A stretch of DNA of 64,000 bases from Brachyspira intermedia PWS/A (GTDB taxonomy: Bacteria; Spirochaetota; Brachyspiria; Brachyspirales; Brachyspiraceae). The stretch is taken from contig NC_017243.1 in NCBI RefSeq assembly GCF_000223215.1, positions 2,232,001-2,296,000 of the forward strand, written 5' to 3'. Every line of letters starts with the position of its first letter. Position 1 is the stretch's first letter. Position numbers and translations under genes: made by a program. Below, piece after piece: positions 47,088 through 56,350 of this stretch. The notes below the pieces were generated by a model, which made no database searches, was not told the origin of the DNA, and saw only the letters and a program-made list of their open reading frames with translations.

Positions 47088-47116
47088 GCCTATGCGGTAA
47101 GTGCATAGGCTTTTTT
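47088..47116 (+). terminator. Terminator of microprotein cassette 2
   Basis: GCCTATGC (47088-47095) and GCATAGGC (47103-47110) pair around a 7-base loop, followed by six Ts. Confidence 0.85.
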
Positions 47117-47222
47117 ATTATTAAGAATGTTATTGATATTTGTATTATATTATCTCTATTGACAATAAATAAAAAATACATATACTATATATTAATATAG
47201 ATTAATAATAAGAGGTGAATTT

Positions 47223-50200
47223 ATGGACTTAGAAGAAAAACTTGCAATATATTATCAAGGCTCTGCTATAGAAGATGATATGGCAAAATGTGAAGCTACA
47301 AATGATTTCAGTAAAATAAAAAGACATCCTTATGACTATTTCCATTATAAAGAGGAGTTTTTGAAAGATTATTTTTCTATAGAAGATGAAAAATTAAAAA
47401 AAAGATATGAACATTTCATGAAGATACTTATTTATGGAAAAGATAAGGAAGGAGAAGGCGGAACTAGATATGTTATTTTTGATTATATAGTCAATAGAGA
47501 TTTTGAAAAGTCACTTAGATATCTTGTTTATGGATATGAGAAAAGATATAAAGAGCAGGCAAGAACTTTAAATGGTGAAAGTTTAATATATACAGTTTTT
47601 GAAGATTTTAATAAATACTTCAGTAAAGAGTTTCAAGAATACACAGATAAATATATTGATATTATTAATAACAATGATAATAAAAAAATATTAAAAAAAA
47701 TGGATAGAGATGCTGTAATACCATTGATTGCAATATGTTCTGTTATAAAAAATAATAAAGAATGTGATGAGAAATATATAAATGCAGCTATAAAATCATT
47801 CGATGTTCTTCCTAATCTTTATGATACTTTAAATGTAATTGCTGCTATCTTAGATAAAAATGAGTCTATAAAAAATAAATTTATAGAAGTGCTTAATAAA
47901 AATGAAGAATATATAATTGACATTAATATTATACTTGGATACCATTTAAGATCATTAGATTATAACAATCCTTATAAAGCTAGAGAGAAATTCTTTAATG
48001 CAATAAATTATCCAAATGATTTCGCATTTATAGCTCAGCATTTTGAGGACTATTTTCATTATGCCTTCATTTATGGGGCAAGAGATTTATATTTGAATCA
48101 TAAAGAAGATTTTTATAAAATTTATAATTTTGTAGAAAATAGTTTAAATAGTGATAGGTATAATAATAATAGAAATAATGATAGAAATAAAAGAATATTT
48201 ATAGTGCTTAGCGGTGTTTTACTAGAACATAATAATAATAAAATAGACACAAATAATTTAAAAAATGCAGTAAGTGTATTAGAAACTATAGTTAATAAAT
48301 TTACAAAAGATAATTCTGATAGATATAATAAAAGACCAGCATTCACTACTACAGTAAAAATAGAAGAAATATTTGATAAAGATAAAAATAAACTCTTTGA
48401 TACGCTTATAGATTATTATACAGACAAAAAAAATACATACAATCTATACAGCACATACAGATGGGGAAATACTCTCCCTGAATATTGTCTTAATACAGAA
48501 CTTTATTATTTATTCTCTTTATTTAATTATGACATTGATGAAATGAAAAACTATAAAAAGTTTGCTCTCGATATTCTTAAATATTTACCAATTCAGATTG
48601 GAATAAGAAAATATATAGAAGTTCAGGCATCTATAGGAACTAAAACTTTAAAAGAAGTTATTGATAGTCTATTAAATAATAAAGAATTGAATATTACATT
48701 AAAAGAAATTTTATTATCATACTATTTTGATTATGCAGGAGATCTTTCAAATTATTATTATGACTATGGCGGAAAATCTCTTCCTACATTATATAAAGAA
48801 CTTAGATGCGTAGATGAAAATAATAATGTTATTATAAATAGCGTAAAAGATGAGTTATTAAAAAGCTATTTTGATGAAGTTGTAAATATATTAAATGATG
48901 ATAAGTTTATAAAAGATAATATAGCAAGCAATAAAAATACAGCCTTAGATATATTAAGAACATTGTATAATAAATGTCATTATAATGATTATCATTTAGT
49001 TTATACGATTCTTGAAAATACAAAGAGAGTAGAAGTAAAAAGGCATTGTATTAAAGTTATTTCTGATAATGAATCTATTACAAGAGAATATGTTGAGAAG
49101 ATGTCAGAGAAAGCAAGATCATCAGAACTTAAAGGAGCATTAAAAAATATTATTAAGAATTGGAATCTTAAAAAATACGGGGAGTATTTCAAAAGTATCG
49201 ATGAGGCTTTGGAGTTTATTGACACTTACTACAATACAAACTATGAAAAAAATATAAAATTCTTAGAAGATGTTCATTTGACAAAAGTTTTATACAATAA
49301 TGGAACATTGGCTGATGAGAGAATATTTAAATATATCATTATGGAATATATGAATTTAGTAGAGCCATCAAGATTAAAAGACTGCGATATGCTTGCTGAA
49401 ATTCTTGATACTACTTCATTTACTAATGCTTTGGAGATGCTATATATTCATTGGAAAGATTCTAATTATGAAGCTACAAAAAAGAATATTTTAATACCTT
49501 ATTTAATATATTCTGATGATTTGAAAATAGATAAAGTTTATCCTCTTATAAAAGAATTTGCTAAGGGATCTCGTACTGTTATGGCAGCATTTATTGTAAA
49601 ATGTATGGCATTAAACGGAAAGAACTATGCATTAATACTAGTAGACGGACTTACAAGAAAATCACCTACAGCAAAAATAAAAGAAGTGGCAATAGAAACT
49701 ATGGAGAATGCTGCTTATATGCTTGATATGACAGCCGATGAACTTTCAGACAGAATAATACCTAATTTCGGATTTAGTCAAAAAGGTGAAAGAGTTTTAA
49801 ACTACGGCGGAGAAGCAAGAAGAACATTCACATTATCAATAGACAATAATCTTGAACTTACAATTACAGATAATGAAAAACAAAAAGTAATAAAATCACT
49901 TCCAGCACCAAACAGCAAAGACGACAAAGCAGAAGCTGACAGTGCTAAAAAAGAATGCACTACTCTTAAGAAAGAAATAAAAACTTTGATACAGAATCAG
50001 AAAATAAGGCTTCAAAAAGTTTTATTAAACGGCAGAAAATGGACTTACAACAATTTTAAAACTGTATTTGTTGAAAACCCAATAATGAACATATTTGCTT
50101 TGAAGCTTATTTGGGGTGCTTATGACGAAAACAACAATTTAATACAAAGTTTCAGATACATGGAAGACGGCACTTTCAATACAGTTGATGAAGAAGAGTA

Positions 50201-50690
50201 CACTTTACCGGAGAACAGTTTAATAACTTTGGTTCACCCTTCAGAATTAGATGCTGACACTATAGCCAAATGGAAAACTCAATTATCAGATTATGAGATA
50301 TCACAGCCTATAGAACAGCTTGATTTCAAATATGAAGAGATTAAAGAAGAAGACATAAAAGAAGATAAAATTCATTCTCTTGACTCTAAAACAATAAAGG
50401 CTGGTGTATTGATGTCATTAGCTACTAAGTATGATATGGCTAGAGGTGAGGCTATGGACGGAGGAACTTTCTGCGAGTACATATTAAAAGATACTTATCT
50501 CAACATATCAGTTCATCTCTCATTCGACTATATGTATTTCGGAATGGACGGTAATGAAGATATTAATTTCGGTGATATTGAGTTCTGCGAAATTACTGAC
50601 GGTATTGAAACTTTGATTAATCCTTTAAAAGTTAATAAGAGATTTGCTTCTTCAATTTACAGTATAGTGAAAAGTGTTTTTGTAGATTAA
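47223..50690 (+). CDS. Large DUF4132-domain protein
   Basis: 1155 residues, soluble. The C-terminal 230 residues contain the DUF4132 core: W1006-type TYNNFKTVFVENPIMNIFALKLIWGAYD, RYMEDGTFN and LVHPSELD. The preceding 900 residues are helical and repeat-like (HEAT-like spacing), with no enzyme motif seen. Relatives include E. coli YehI-type proteins of unknown role. AGAGGTG lies 5 bases before the ATG. The 3' end is closed by the hairpin inside repeat B copy 3. Confidence 0.75.
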   Translation: MDLEEKLAIYYQGSAIEDDMAKCEATNDFSKIKRHPYDYFHYKEEFLKDYFSIEDEKLKKRYEHFMKILIYGKDKEGEGGTRYVIFDYIVNRDFEKSLRYLVYGYEKRYKEQARTLNGESLIYTVFEDFNKYFSKEFQEYTDKYIDIINNNDNKKILKKMDRDAVIPLIAICSVIKNNKECDEKYINAAIKSFDVLPNLYDTLNVIAAILDKNESIKNKFIEVLNKNEEYIIDINIILGYHLRSLDYNNPYKAREKFFNAINYPNDFAFIAQHFEDYFHYAFIYGARDLYLNHKEDFYKIYNFVENSLNSDRYNNNRNNDRNKRIFIVLSGVLLEHNNNKIDTNNLKNAVSVLETIVNKFTKDNSDRYNKRPAFTTTVKIEEIFDKDKNKLFDTLIDYYTDKKNTYNLYSTYRWGNTLPEYCLNTELYYLFSLFNYDIDEMKNYKKFALDILKYLPIQIGIRKYIEVQASIGTKTLKEVIDSLLNNKELNITLKEILLSYYFDYAGDLSNYYYDYGGKSLPTLYKELRCVDENNNVIINSVKDELLKSYFDEVVNILNDDKFIKDNIASNKNTALDILRTLYNKCHYNDYHLVYTILENTKRVEVKRHCIKVISDNESITREYVEKMSEKARSSELKGALKNIIKNWNLKKYGEYFKSIDEALEFIDTYYNTNYEKNIKFLEDVHLTKVLYNNGTLADERIFKYIIMEYMNLVEPSRLKDCDMLAEILDTTSFTNALEMLYIHWKDSNYEATKKNILIPYLIYSDDLKIDKVYPLIKEFAKGSRTVMAAFIVKCMALNGKNYALILVDGLTRKSPTAKIKEVAIETMENAAYMLDMTADELSDRIIPNFGFSQKGERVLNYGGEARRTFTLSIDNNLELTITDNEKQKVIKSLPAPNSKDDKAEADSAKKECTTLKKEIKTLIQNQKIRLQKVLLNGRKWTYNNFKTVFVENPIMNIFALKLIWGAYDENNNLIQSFRYMEDGTFNTVDEEEYTLPENSLITLVHPSELDADTIAKWKTQLSDYEISQPIEQLDFKYEEIKEEDIKEDKIHSLDSKTIKAGVLMSLATKYDMARGEAMDGGTFCEYILKDTYLNISVHLSFDYMYFGMDGNEDINFGDIEFCEITDGIETLINPLKVNKRFASSIYSIVKSVFVD

Positions 50691-50713
50691 TTTTTATTTA
50701 TTAATAGCAAATA

Positions 50714-50950
50714 CGCACGGTAAATAGATTTTAAATTTAAAGTAGTTAATAATACGGTTTGTATTGTTAACTACTTTTTTATTTATCGTGCGGTTTATAC
50801 ACTAAAAATTTAAATAACATTAGGGCGGGTGCTTTTAAATTCTATTTGAGCAAATAAGAAATAACAAATTAAAATTGCAAATGAAATTAATAAAGAATAA
50901 TGGGCGGGAAGTGAAAATAAATTTTAAAATATTTTTAACTATCCCTACCC
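50714..50950 (+). repeat. Dispersed structured repeat B, copy 3, including a terminator hairpin
   Basis: The terminal stem CGCACGGTAAAT (50714-50725) / ATTTATCGTGCG (50781-50792) encloses a 17-bp hairpin (50739-50755 with 50761-50777, one G-U). It is followed by TTT and could terminate the DUF4132 transcript. Then come the shared ACTAAAAATTTAAATAACA, TAGGGCGGGTGC and TGGGCGGGAAGTG, whose G-run can pair with TCCCTACCC at 50942. Order as in copies 1 and 2. Confidence 0.6.
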
Positions 50951-50962
50951 TAATTTATACAG

Positions 50963-51381
50963 TTATTTTGAAGGCTCTATTACAAACATAGTAGCTATCA
51001 TTTTGGCAAGCATATTGTCCTCTTCATCTCTTACAGTAGTTTCCACTATAATTAATCTTTTACCAGCACTTAAAACCTCTCCTGTAGCTATTACCTTTTT
51101 TGAAACAACAGGCTTCAAAAAATGTATTTTTAATTCAGAAGTTACTGTTTTATAACCTTCTTTAAGCATAGTAGCTGCAGCATGTCCTCCGGCAGTGTCG
51201 GCAATAGCTGAAACCATACCGCCATGCATATATCCTAAATATTGAGAAAATTCCTTTTTATTTTCACAAGATATTACAGCCTTACCTTTATCTACATGCT
51301 CAAGCTTCATTCCAACAAAAGATAAAAAATCCTGAGAATCAAATCTTTTTTTATTCTTTCACAAACTTCTTTTTCTAACAT
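50963..51381 (-). pseudogene. PaaI-family hotdog thioesterase, frameshifted near the N-terminus
   Basis: The hotdog core is intact: YLGYMHGGMVSAIADTAGGHAA, ELKIHFLKPV and the beta strands to FVIEPSK. The ATG at 51379-51381 with AAGGAG upstream begins MLEKEVCERIKK. The frame breaks in a T7 run at 51346-51352 (A-run in the gene). One added base gives RFDSQDFLSFVGMKLEHV and a normal 139-residue thioesterase. If the break is real, translation could restart at the ATG at 51310 but would lose the first helix. The acyl-CoA substrate is unknown. Confidence 0.8.
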
Positions 51382-51621
51382 TTTAATCAACTCCTTACAT
51401 AAAATTTATAATAATTTCAAAAATAATTTATTTTATAAAGTAATTGCTTTCATAGGACATTTATTTATATATAGCATGAAATACAATTAGATTTGCTTCA
51501 TATATTATTATCATTATTTACATTTAAAGTCAAATTTTATATTAAAACATAATTTCACAAGTTTACAAAATAAAAATTATAAAAAGTAATTTCATACAAC
51601 TATAATATAATAATTTTTTAT

Positions 51622-51651
51622 AAAAAAAGCCAAGTATAAAAATACTTGGCT
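51622..51651 (-). terminator. Intrinsic terminator after the SNF transporter gene
   Basis: Minus strand AGCCAAGTAT / ATACTTGGCT forms a perfect 10-bp stem with a 4-base loop, followed by seven Ts. It is 20 bp beyond the transporter stop. The remaining gap toward 51381 shows nothing else. Confidence 0.85.
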
Positions 51652-51671
51652 ATGAAATCTAATCTAATATT

Positions 51672-53060
51672 TTATAGGAAAAATTTATATATATAATTAA
51701 TAATAAATATAGCAAATAATATTACAGGAAGAACATAAGTTATATATATTCTTGAGAATTTAGGAAATTTTATTCCAGATCCAGAATCTACTTCCTTAAT
51801 AAAATTATCCCATCCCCAGCCATATTTAGATACACAGAATATTATTATATATATACCTCCAAGCTCAACTAAATTATAGCTTATTATAAAATCAAATAAA
51901 TCTAAGAAACTAGTATTTTTTCCCATAGGCTGTATGAATGACAATACATTAAATCCCAAAGCCGTAGGAAGAGAACATATAAATACAACTATTCCCACTA
52001 ATATAGAAGCTTTATTCCTAGGCATATCAAATTGAGACATAGTAAAAGCTATTAAATTTTCAAATACAGTAACAACTGTAGTTAATGCCGCCATAGATAA
52101 AAATAAGAAGAACAATGTTCCCCATACTCTAGGCATAGGCATAGAATTAAATATATTAGGCAATGTTACAAATGCTAAACCAGCTCCCTCTCCAGGATTA
52201 ACTCCGAAAGCAAAACAAGCAGGAAATATAACAAGTCCTGCAAGGAAAGCTATTGAAGTATCTAATATTACTATTATTATAGATTCATTAGTTAAAGATC
52301 TTTCTTTTCCTATATAACTTCCGAATATAGTCATACTTCCAACACCGATTCCCAATGTAAAAAATGCCTGTCCTAAAGCTGCATATATAACCTCAAAAAA
52401 ATTACCTATTCCTCCATTAAACATTTTAGATAAATCAGGAAGCAAATAGAATTTTATACCTTCAATAGCACCGTCTAAGGTAATGGATCTCATTATTAAT
52501 ATTATTACTATAACAAACAATGAAGACATCATAATTTTAGAAGCTCTTTCAACCCCTTTTTGGAGCCCTTTAAAACATATTAATGTTCCCAAAAATACAG
52601 CAATAAATAAACTTAAAATCATTATAGCAGGATTAGAAAGCATTTTTCCAAAAAACTCTGATATTCCATCAGGTGTAAGTCCTAAAGTAGCACCTGTTGC
52701 CATATAATATGCATAGGTAATAGTCCATCCTGTAACACTAGTATAAAACATCATAAGTATTAAACAGCCAAGCATTTGTACATAACCTATTAAATGCCAT
52801 TTACTACCTTCTTTTTCTATTACTTTATATGAACCTGCAATATCTTTTTGTCCGGCTCTTCCTATACTAAATTCCATTATAAGTATTGGAAGCCCTATAA
52901 GAGCTAGACATATTAAATATATAATAACAAAAAGAGCTCCGCCGTATTTTCCAGTTATATAAGGAAAACGCCATATATTTCCAAGACCTATAGCACATCC
53001 GGCTGATACAAGAATAAAACCAATTCTACTAGATAATCTCTCTCTTTTTTCATTATTCAT
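51672..53060 (-). CDS. Sodium:neurotransmitter-symporter (SNF)-family transporter
   Basis: 462 residues with about eleven to twelve membrane helices. The SNF signature GCAIGLGNIWRFPYITGKYGGALF occupies TM1, and GQAFFTLGIGVGSM lies in TM6. Bacterial members such as LeuT and Tyt1 take up amino acids with Na+. The specific substrate is not readable. Monocistronic with its own terminator. Confidence 0.92.
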   Translation of the reverse strand: MNNEKRERLSSRIGFILVSAGCAIGLGNIWRFPYITGKYGGALFVIIYLICLALIGLPILIMEFSIGRAGQKDIAGSYKVIEKEGSKWHLIGYVQMLGCLILMMFYTSVTGWTITYAYYMATGATLGLTPDGISEFFGKMLSNPAIMILSLFIAVFLGTLICFKGLQKGVERASKIMMSSLFVIVIILIMRSITLDGAIEGIKFYLLPDLSKMFNGGIGNFFEVIYAALGQAFFTLGIGVGSMTIFGSYIGKERSLTNESIIIVILDTSIAFLAGLVIFPACFAFGVNPGEGAGLAFVTLPNIFNSMPMPRVWGTLFFLFLSMAALTTVVTVFENLIAFTMSQFDMPRNKASILVGIVVFICSLPTALGFNVLSFIQPMGKNTSFLDLFDFIISYNLVELGGIYIIIFCVSKYGWGWDNFIKEVDSGSGIKFPKFSRIYITYVLPVILFAIFIINYIYKFFL

Positions 53061-53244
53061 ATAGAATCACTCCATAAAGTTTATTAATCATAATATTATA
53101 CAAAATTTATTACTTACTTCAAGTAGTAATAAGTAAAATATTAATTTTTTAATAATTTTTTTATATTTTAAATATTCATAATAATTAGTACAATATATGT
53201 ATTATAAGTTATAAAAAATTAAATAAATATAAAGAATATGTTAT

Positions 53245-54088
53245 TTATACATCAAGTCCTAATTTATTTATATCAATATCTTTAAAATCATTATCTATTA
53301 ACATTTTTATATATTTGAAACCAATTTTTTTTAATTCATCAGCAGTTTCAAAATAACAATTATCTATATTATTACATTGATGAGCATCTGAATTTATAGT
53401 AATAGGAATATTTTTTCTAATAATTTTTTATAGTTGTTTTATTAGGATAATGAGCATTCAAATTATTTTTGTTCATAAGTTTAGTATTTACCTCAACTAT
53501 ACATCCATTTTTCTCAATAACATCTATGACTTCATCTACCTTTTTAATATACCAATCTTCCTCTTCAGTAAAATATTCTTTATTCAAATTATATTTTCTC
53601 ACCAAATCTAAATGTCCTATAATATCAGGCTTTTGAGTTTCTATCATTTTTATAACATTATCATAATATCTAAAAATCACTTCTTTAATATTTCCAAAAT
53701 GTTTGATAGTTTCATTAAAAGTATCTTTGGACATATCTATAGGAAAGTAGGAATTATTACCATCATCAATATAATGTACAGAGCCTATTCTATAATCAAG
53801 TCCCATTTCTTTATCAGTATCTTTATTTAAATTTGAATAATAATCGCCTTCTATTCCTAAATAAACCTGTATCTTATCTTTATAAATATATTTTGCTTTT
53901 TTTATATTCTCTAAATATTTAATAGTATTCTCTTCTGACATAGAAGTATCATCTATATAAAAATGAGAATGACCTGAAAAACCTAAACTTATTAATTCCT
54001 TATCTATAGCATATTGAATATTTTCTTCGACTGTATTTTTACCATCGCAGTATATAGTATGCGTATGCAAATTTGATATATATTTCAT
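53245..54088 (-). pseudogene. PHP-family histidinol-phosphatase-like gene with two adjacent frameshifts
   Basis: The N-terminal 223 codons carry PHP-domain metal motifs (NLHTHTIYCDGKN, GFSGHSHFY, GIEGDYY, RIGSVHYIDD, IIGHLDLVRKYN). The frame then ends TTIKNY. Adding one base to each of two T6 runs (53424-53429 and 53411-53416) gives KKLLEKNIPITINSDAHQCNN...LGLDV to a stop at 53245, including the DAH metal motif. The restored length of 281 residues fits HisK-type histidinol phosphatase. No other his gene is nearby, so the true substrate is open. Confidence 0.82.
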
Positions 54089-54174
54089 TTATATTTCCTT
54101 ATTAAAAAATAAACAATAATATAAATATATATCAAAAAATATTTTTTTAAATACTAAATTGAAAATAATAATAT

Positions 54175-54202
54175 TTGACAAAATAATAATTTAATATATA
54201 AT
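54175..54202 (+). promoter_or_regulatory. Promoter of tRNA-Leu
   Basis: TTGACA (54175-54180), 16-bp spacer, TATAAT (54197-54202): a perfect consensus promoter placing the start near 54209, 13 bases before the tRNA. Confidence 0.8.
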
Positions 54203-54221
54203 TGTCTTCGTTAATATTTAA

Positions 54222-54303
54222 GCTCGGGTGGTGGAATAGGTAGACACAACAGCTTGAGGTGCTGTCGGGTAACACCGTGCTGGTTCAAGTCCAGTCTCGA
54301 GCA
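54222..54303 (+). tRNA. tRNA-Leu (anticodon GAG)
   Basis: 82-nt class II tRNA. The acceptor GCTCGGG pairs with CTCGAGC, with A as discriminator. Anticodon stem ACAGC/GCTGT holds the loop TTGAGGT (anticodon GAG). The T-loop region is GGTTCAAGTCC, and the extra arm is long (leucine type). CCA is not encoded. It reads CTC/CTT leucine codons. Confidence 0.95.
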
Positions 54304-54328
54304 AATATCTTTTTAATAAATTCTAATA

Positions 54329-55627
54329 CTATTCATTATCTAAAGTTTTATTTTCATCAGTCTTTTCTATTTTATTTACAATAACTTTATCTATTCTGGC
54401 TCCGTCCATATCAACAACTTCTAAATTTAAATTTTTCCATTCTAAAGATTCGCCTTCACTAGGTACATGCTGAAGTAATTCTAATATCAAACCGCTTATT
54501 GTATTATAATGATTTGAAGCATTTTCATCTTCTATTTCAAAATACTCTAAGAAATCATATATAGGACACTGACCATCCACAAACCATCCTCCGCTCTTTC
54601 TCTTTCTAATATCCTTACTCTCTTTTCCTTCTGCTACAGAACCCACTAAAGCCTCAAATATATCGCTTTGAGTAATCATTCCGTCTATATTACCAAACTC
54701 ATCTGATACAAGCCCTATTTTAGTATTATTCTTTTTCATCTCTTCAAGCACCAAATAAACTTCCATATTATTATGAAAGTAATTGGCCTTTTTAACAAAC
54801 TTTTCTATTTTAGCCTTTGAAGTATTTAATTTATCAAATATATCAGTTACTCTCACAACACCAATAATATTATCCAAATTTTTATCAACAACAGGATAAG
54901 CAGAAAAAGAATGTTTTGATACTATCTTTTTTATCTCATCATTACTCATATTCACATCTAAAAATACTATATCATTTCTATGAGTCATTATAGATTCTAT
55001 TTTTCTATCCCCTAAAAAGAAAGCCCTCTCTATAATATCCTGTTCTATCTCCTTAACTTCTCCACCTTGTCTACCCTCTTCTATCATAGATTTTATTTCT
55101 TCTTCAGTAACAGGACTTTTATCATCTTTTATTCCTAAAACTCTTGAAACTAATAATGCACTATTAGATAATATCCACACAAAAGGAGCACCTATCTTTG
55201 CAAGTATTGTCATAGGAGCTGCAACAACTTTTGCTATTCTTTCAGGCATTACCATACCGATTCTTTTTGGTACAAGCTCTCCAAATATCAATGTAAGATA
55301 TGTTACTAATGCCACAACTAATACCTGAGCTATCAAAGAAGCATAAGATAATGGTACATTTATTTTTACAAGTAAATTTGAAACTTCTTTGGCAACTGTA
55401 TCGCCTGAGTAAATACCAGTCAATATACCTATTAAAGTTATACCTATTTGTATTGTAGATAAAAATTTATCAGGATTATCTGCTAAAGCTAATGCTGTCT
55501 TTGCACCTTTATTTCCTTCTTTGCTGTCTTTCATAAGTGAAGATTTTCTAGCAGAAATTACTGCAATTTCCGACATGGCAAAAATACCATTTAAAAGTAT
55601 TAACACTATTATTATAATTATATCCAT
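54329..55627 (-). CDS. CNNM/CorC-type (HlyC/CorC) membrane protein
   Basis: 432 residues: a DUF21/CNNM membrane domain (residues 1 to about 190, about four membrane segments, with ESA-type MSEIAVISARKSSL at the start), a tandem CBS pair (about 205-330) and a C-terminal CorC_HlyC domain (about 345-425). Relatives are linked to Mg2+/Co2+ efflux; CBS pairs bind adenosine nucleotides. The older hemolysin label has no support here. Single gene between tRNA-Leu and a repeat-rich gap. Confidence 0.9.
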   Translation of the reverse strand: MDIIIIIVLILLNGIFAMSEIAVISARKSSLMKDSKEGNKGAKTALALADNPDKFLSTIQIGITLIGILTGIYSGDTVAKEVSNLLVKINVPLSYASLIAQVLVVALVTYLTLIFGELVPKRIGMVMPERIAKVVAAPMTILAKIGAPFVWILSNSALLVSRVLGIKDDKSPVTEEEIKSMIEEGRQGGEVKEIEQDIIERAFFLGDRKIESIMTHRNDIVFLDVNMSNDEIKKIVSKHSFSAYPVVDKNLDNIIGVVRVTDIFDKLNTSKAKIEKFVKKANYFHNNMEVYLVLEEMKKNNTKIGLVSDEFGNIDGMITQSDIFEALVGSVAEGKESKDIRKRKSGGWFVDGQCPIYDFLEYFEIEDENASNHYNTISGLILELLQHVPSEGESLEWKNLNLEVVDMDGARIDKVIVNKIEKTDENKTLDNE

Positions 55628-55916
55628 TTTGATTTATCCTTAAAATAAAAAATATTTATTAGATTTAAAAAATTGAAAAAGAAAATAATACGATTTTACA
55701 GAGGGAAGTATTAAAATATTTGTATAAAAAGAGTAAGTACTGAAAGTATTATCCTTAAAAAATTATTTTCGTGATAAATATTATAATATAATTTATATAA
55801 AACTTCAAGTATTTGTAAATAAAATTTTACTATATAGTATTAATTTATTTTTAATTATATAGTCATTTATTTATCCTTTATTTCGTATAAATAAAAATTC
55901 ATATAATTATAATATT

Positions 55917-55970
55917 TGCACTTTTGCAACTTTGACGAAGTCCGCCTGTGGCGTGCGGCGGGAAAAGTTG
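55917..55970 (-). repeat. Dispersed hairpin repeat C, copy 2
   Basis: Minus strand: CAACTTT (stem) TCCCGCCGC, a small CCGC/GCGG hairpin region, then AAAGTTG (stem) and CAAAAGTGCAA. Compared with copy 1 at 33431, core and tail are kept while both stem arms changed together. It lies in the 723-bp gap 55628-56350, which otherwise holds an inverted repeat and repeat A; its first 290 bp are featureless A+T-rich DNA. Confidence 0.5.
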
Positions 55971-56053
55971 ATAAAATATATTTCACATTTTATTTATACA
56001 ATAGCAAAATCTTGATAATATTCAAAATTTATATAATAAGAGTTAATTAAATA

Positions 56054-56115
56054 AAACATTGACAAAATAAAGTCATTTTAGTATATACCTAAACAACTAC
56101 ATTTTGTCAATGTTT
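56054..56115 (+). repeat. 15-bp perfect inverted repeat with embedded promoter
   Basis: AAACATTGACAAAAT (56054-56068) and ATTTTGTCAATGTTT (56101-56115) are perfect inverted repeats with a 32-base loop. The left arm supplies TTGACA (56059-56064), and TATATA follows after 17 bp (56082-56087), so one arm is also a -35 element. The structure could be a small inverted-repeat element or an operator overlapping a promoter. Confidence 0.5.
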
Positions 56116-56171
56116 AATTATTTTTGAATGTAATTATAATTTATAAAATATTAAGACATAATAGTAAAATA

Positions 56172-56317
56172 TGTTTTATCTGTAATATAAATTGTTAATT
56201 TTGTACGATAACAAGTAATCAGCCGCACGTATAGCGGACGTTTGATAAGAGTAAGCAATACTGTGCGGGAATGTGCCGCAGCTCGCGGTTGACAAACTTA
56301 AAAATTTTCAGTATATT
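56172..56317 (+). repeat. Dispersed repeat A, copy 2, supplying the promoter of the PP-loop gene
   Basis: Second copy of the 33495-33643 repeat. CAGCCGC (56220-56226) pairs with GCGGTTG (56285-56291); the A-to-G change relative to copy 1 keeps pairing as G-U. The invariant 3' end carries TTGACA (56289-56294), a 17-bp spacer and TATATT (56312-56317). The expected start near 56324 is 27 bases before the ATG at 56351, so the repeat end probably drives this gene. Confidence 0.65.
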
Positions 56318-56350
56318 ATAAAATTAAATTATAATTAAAAGGAAAATTTG

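Noticed and set aside
54329-55627. Hemolysin
   Set aside because: The domain order is CNNM-CBS-CorC, an ion-transport family; the hemolysin name is historical and unsupported.
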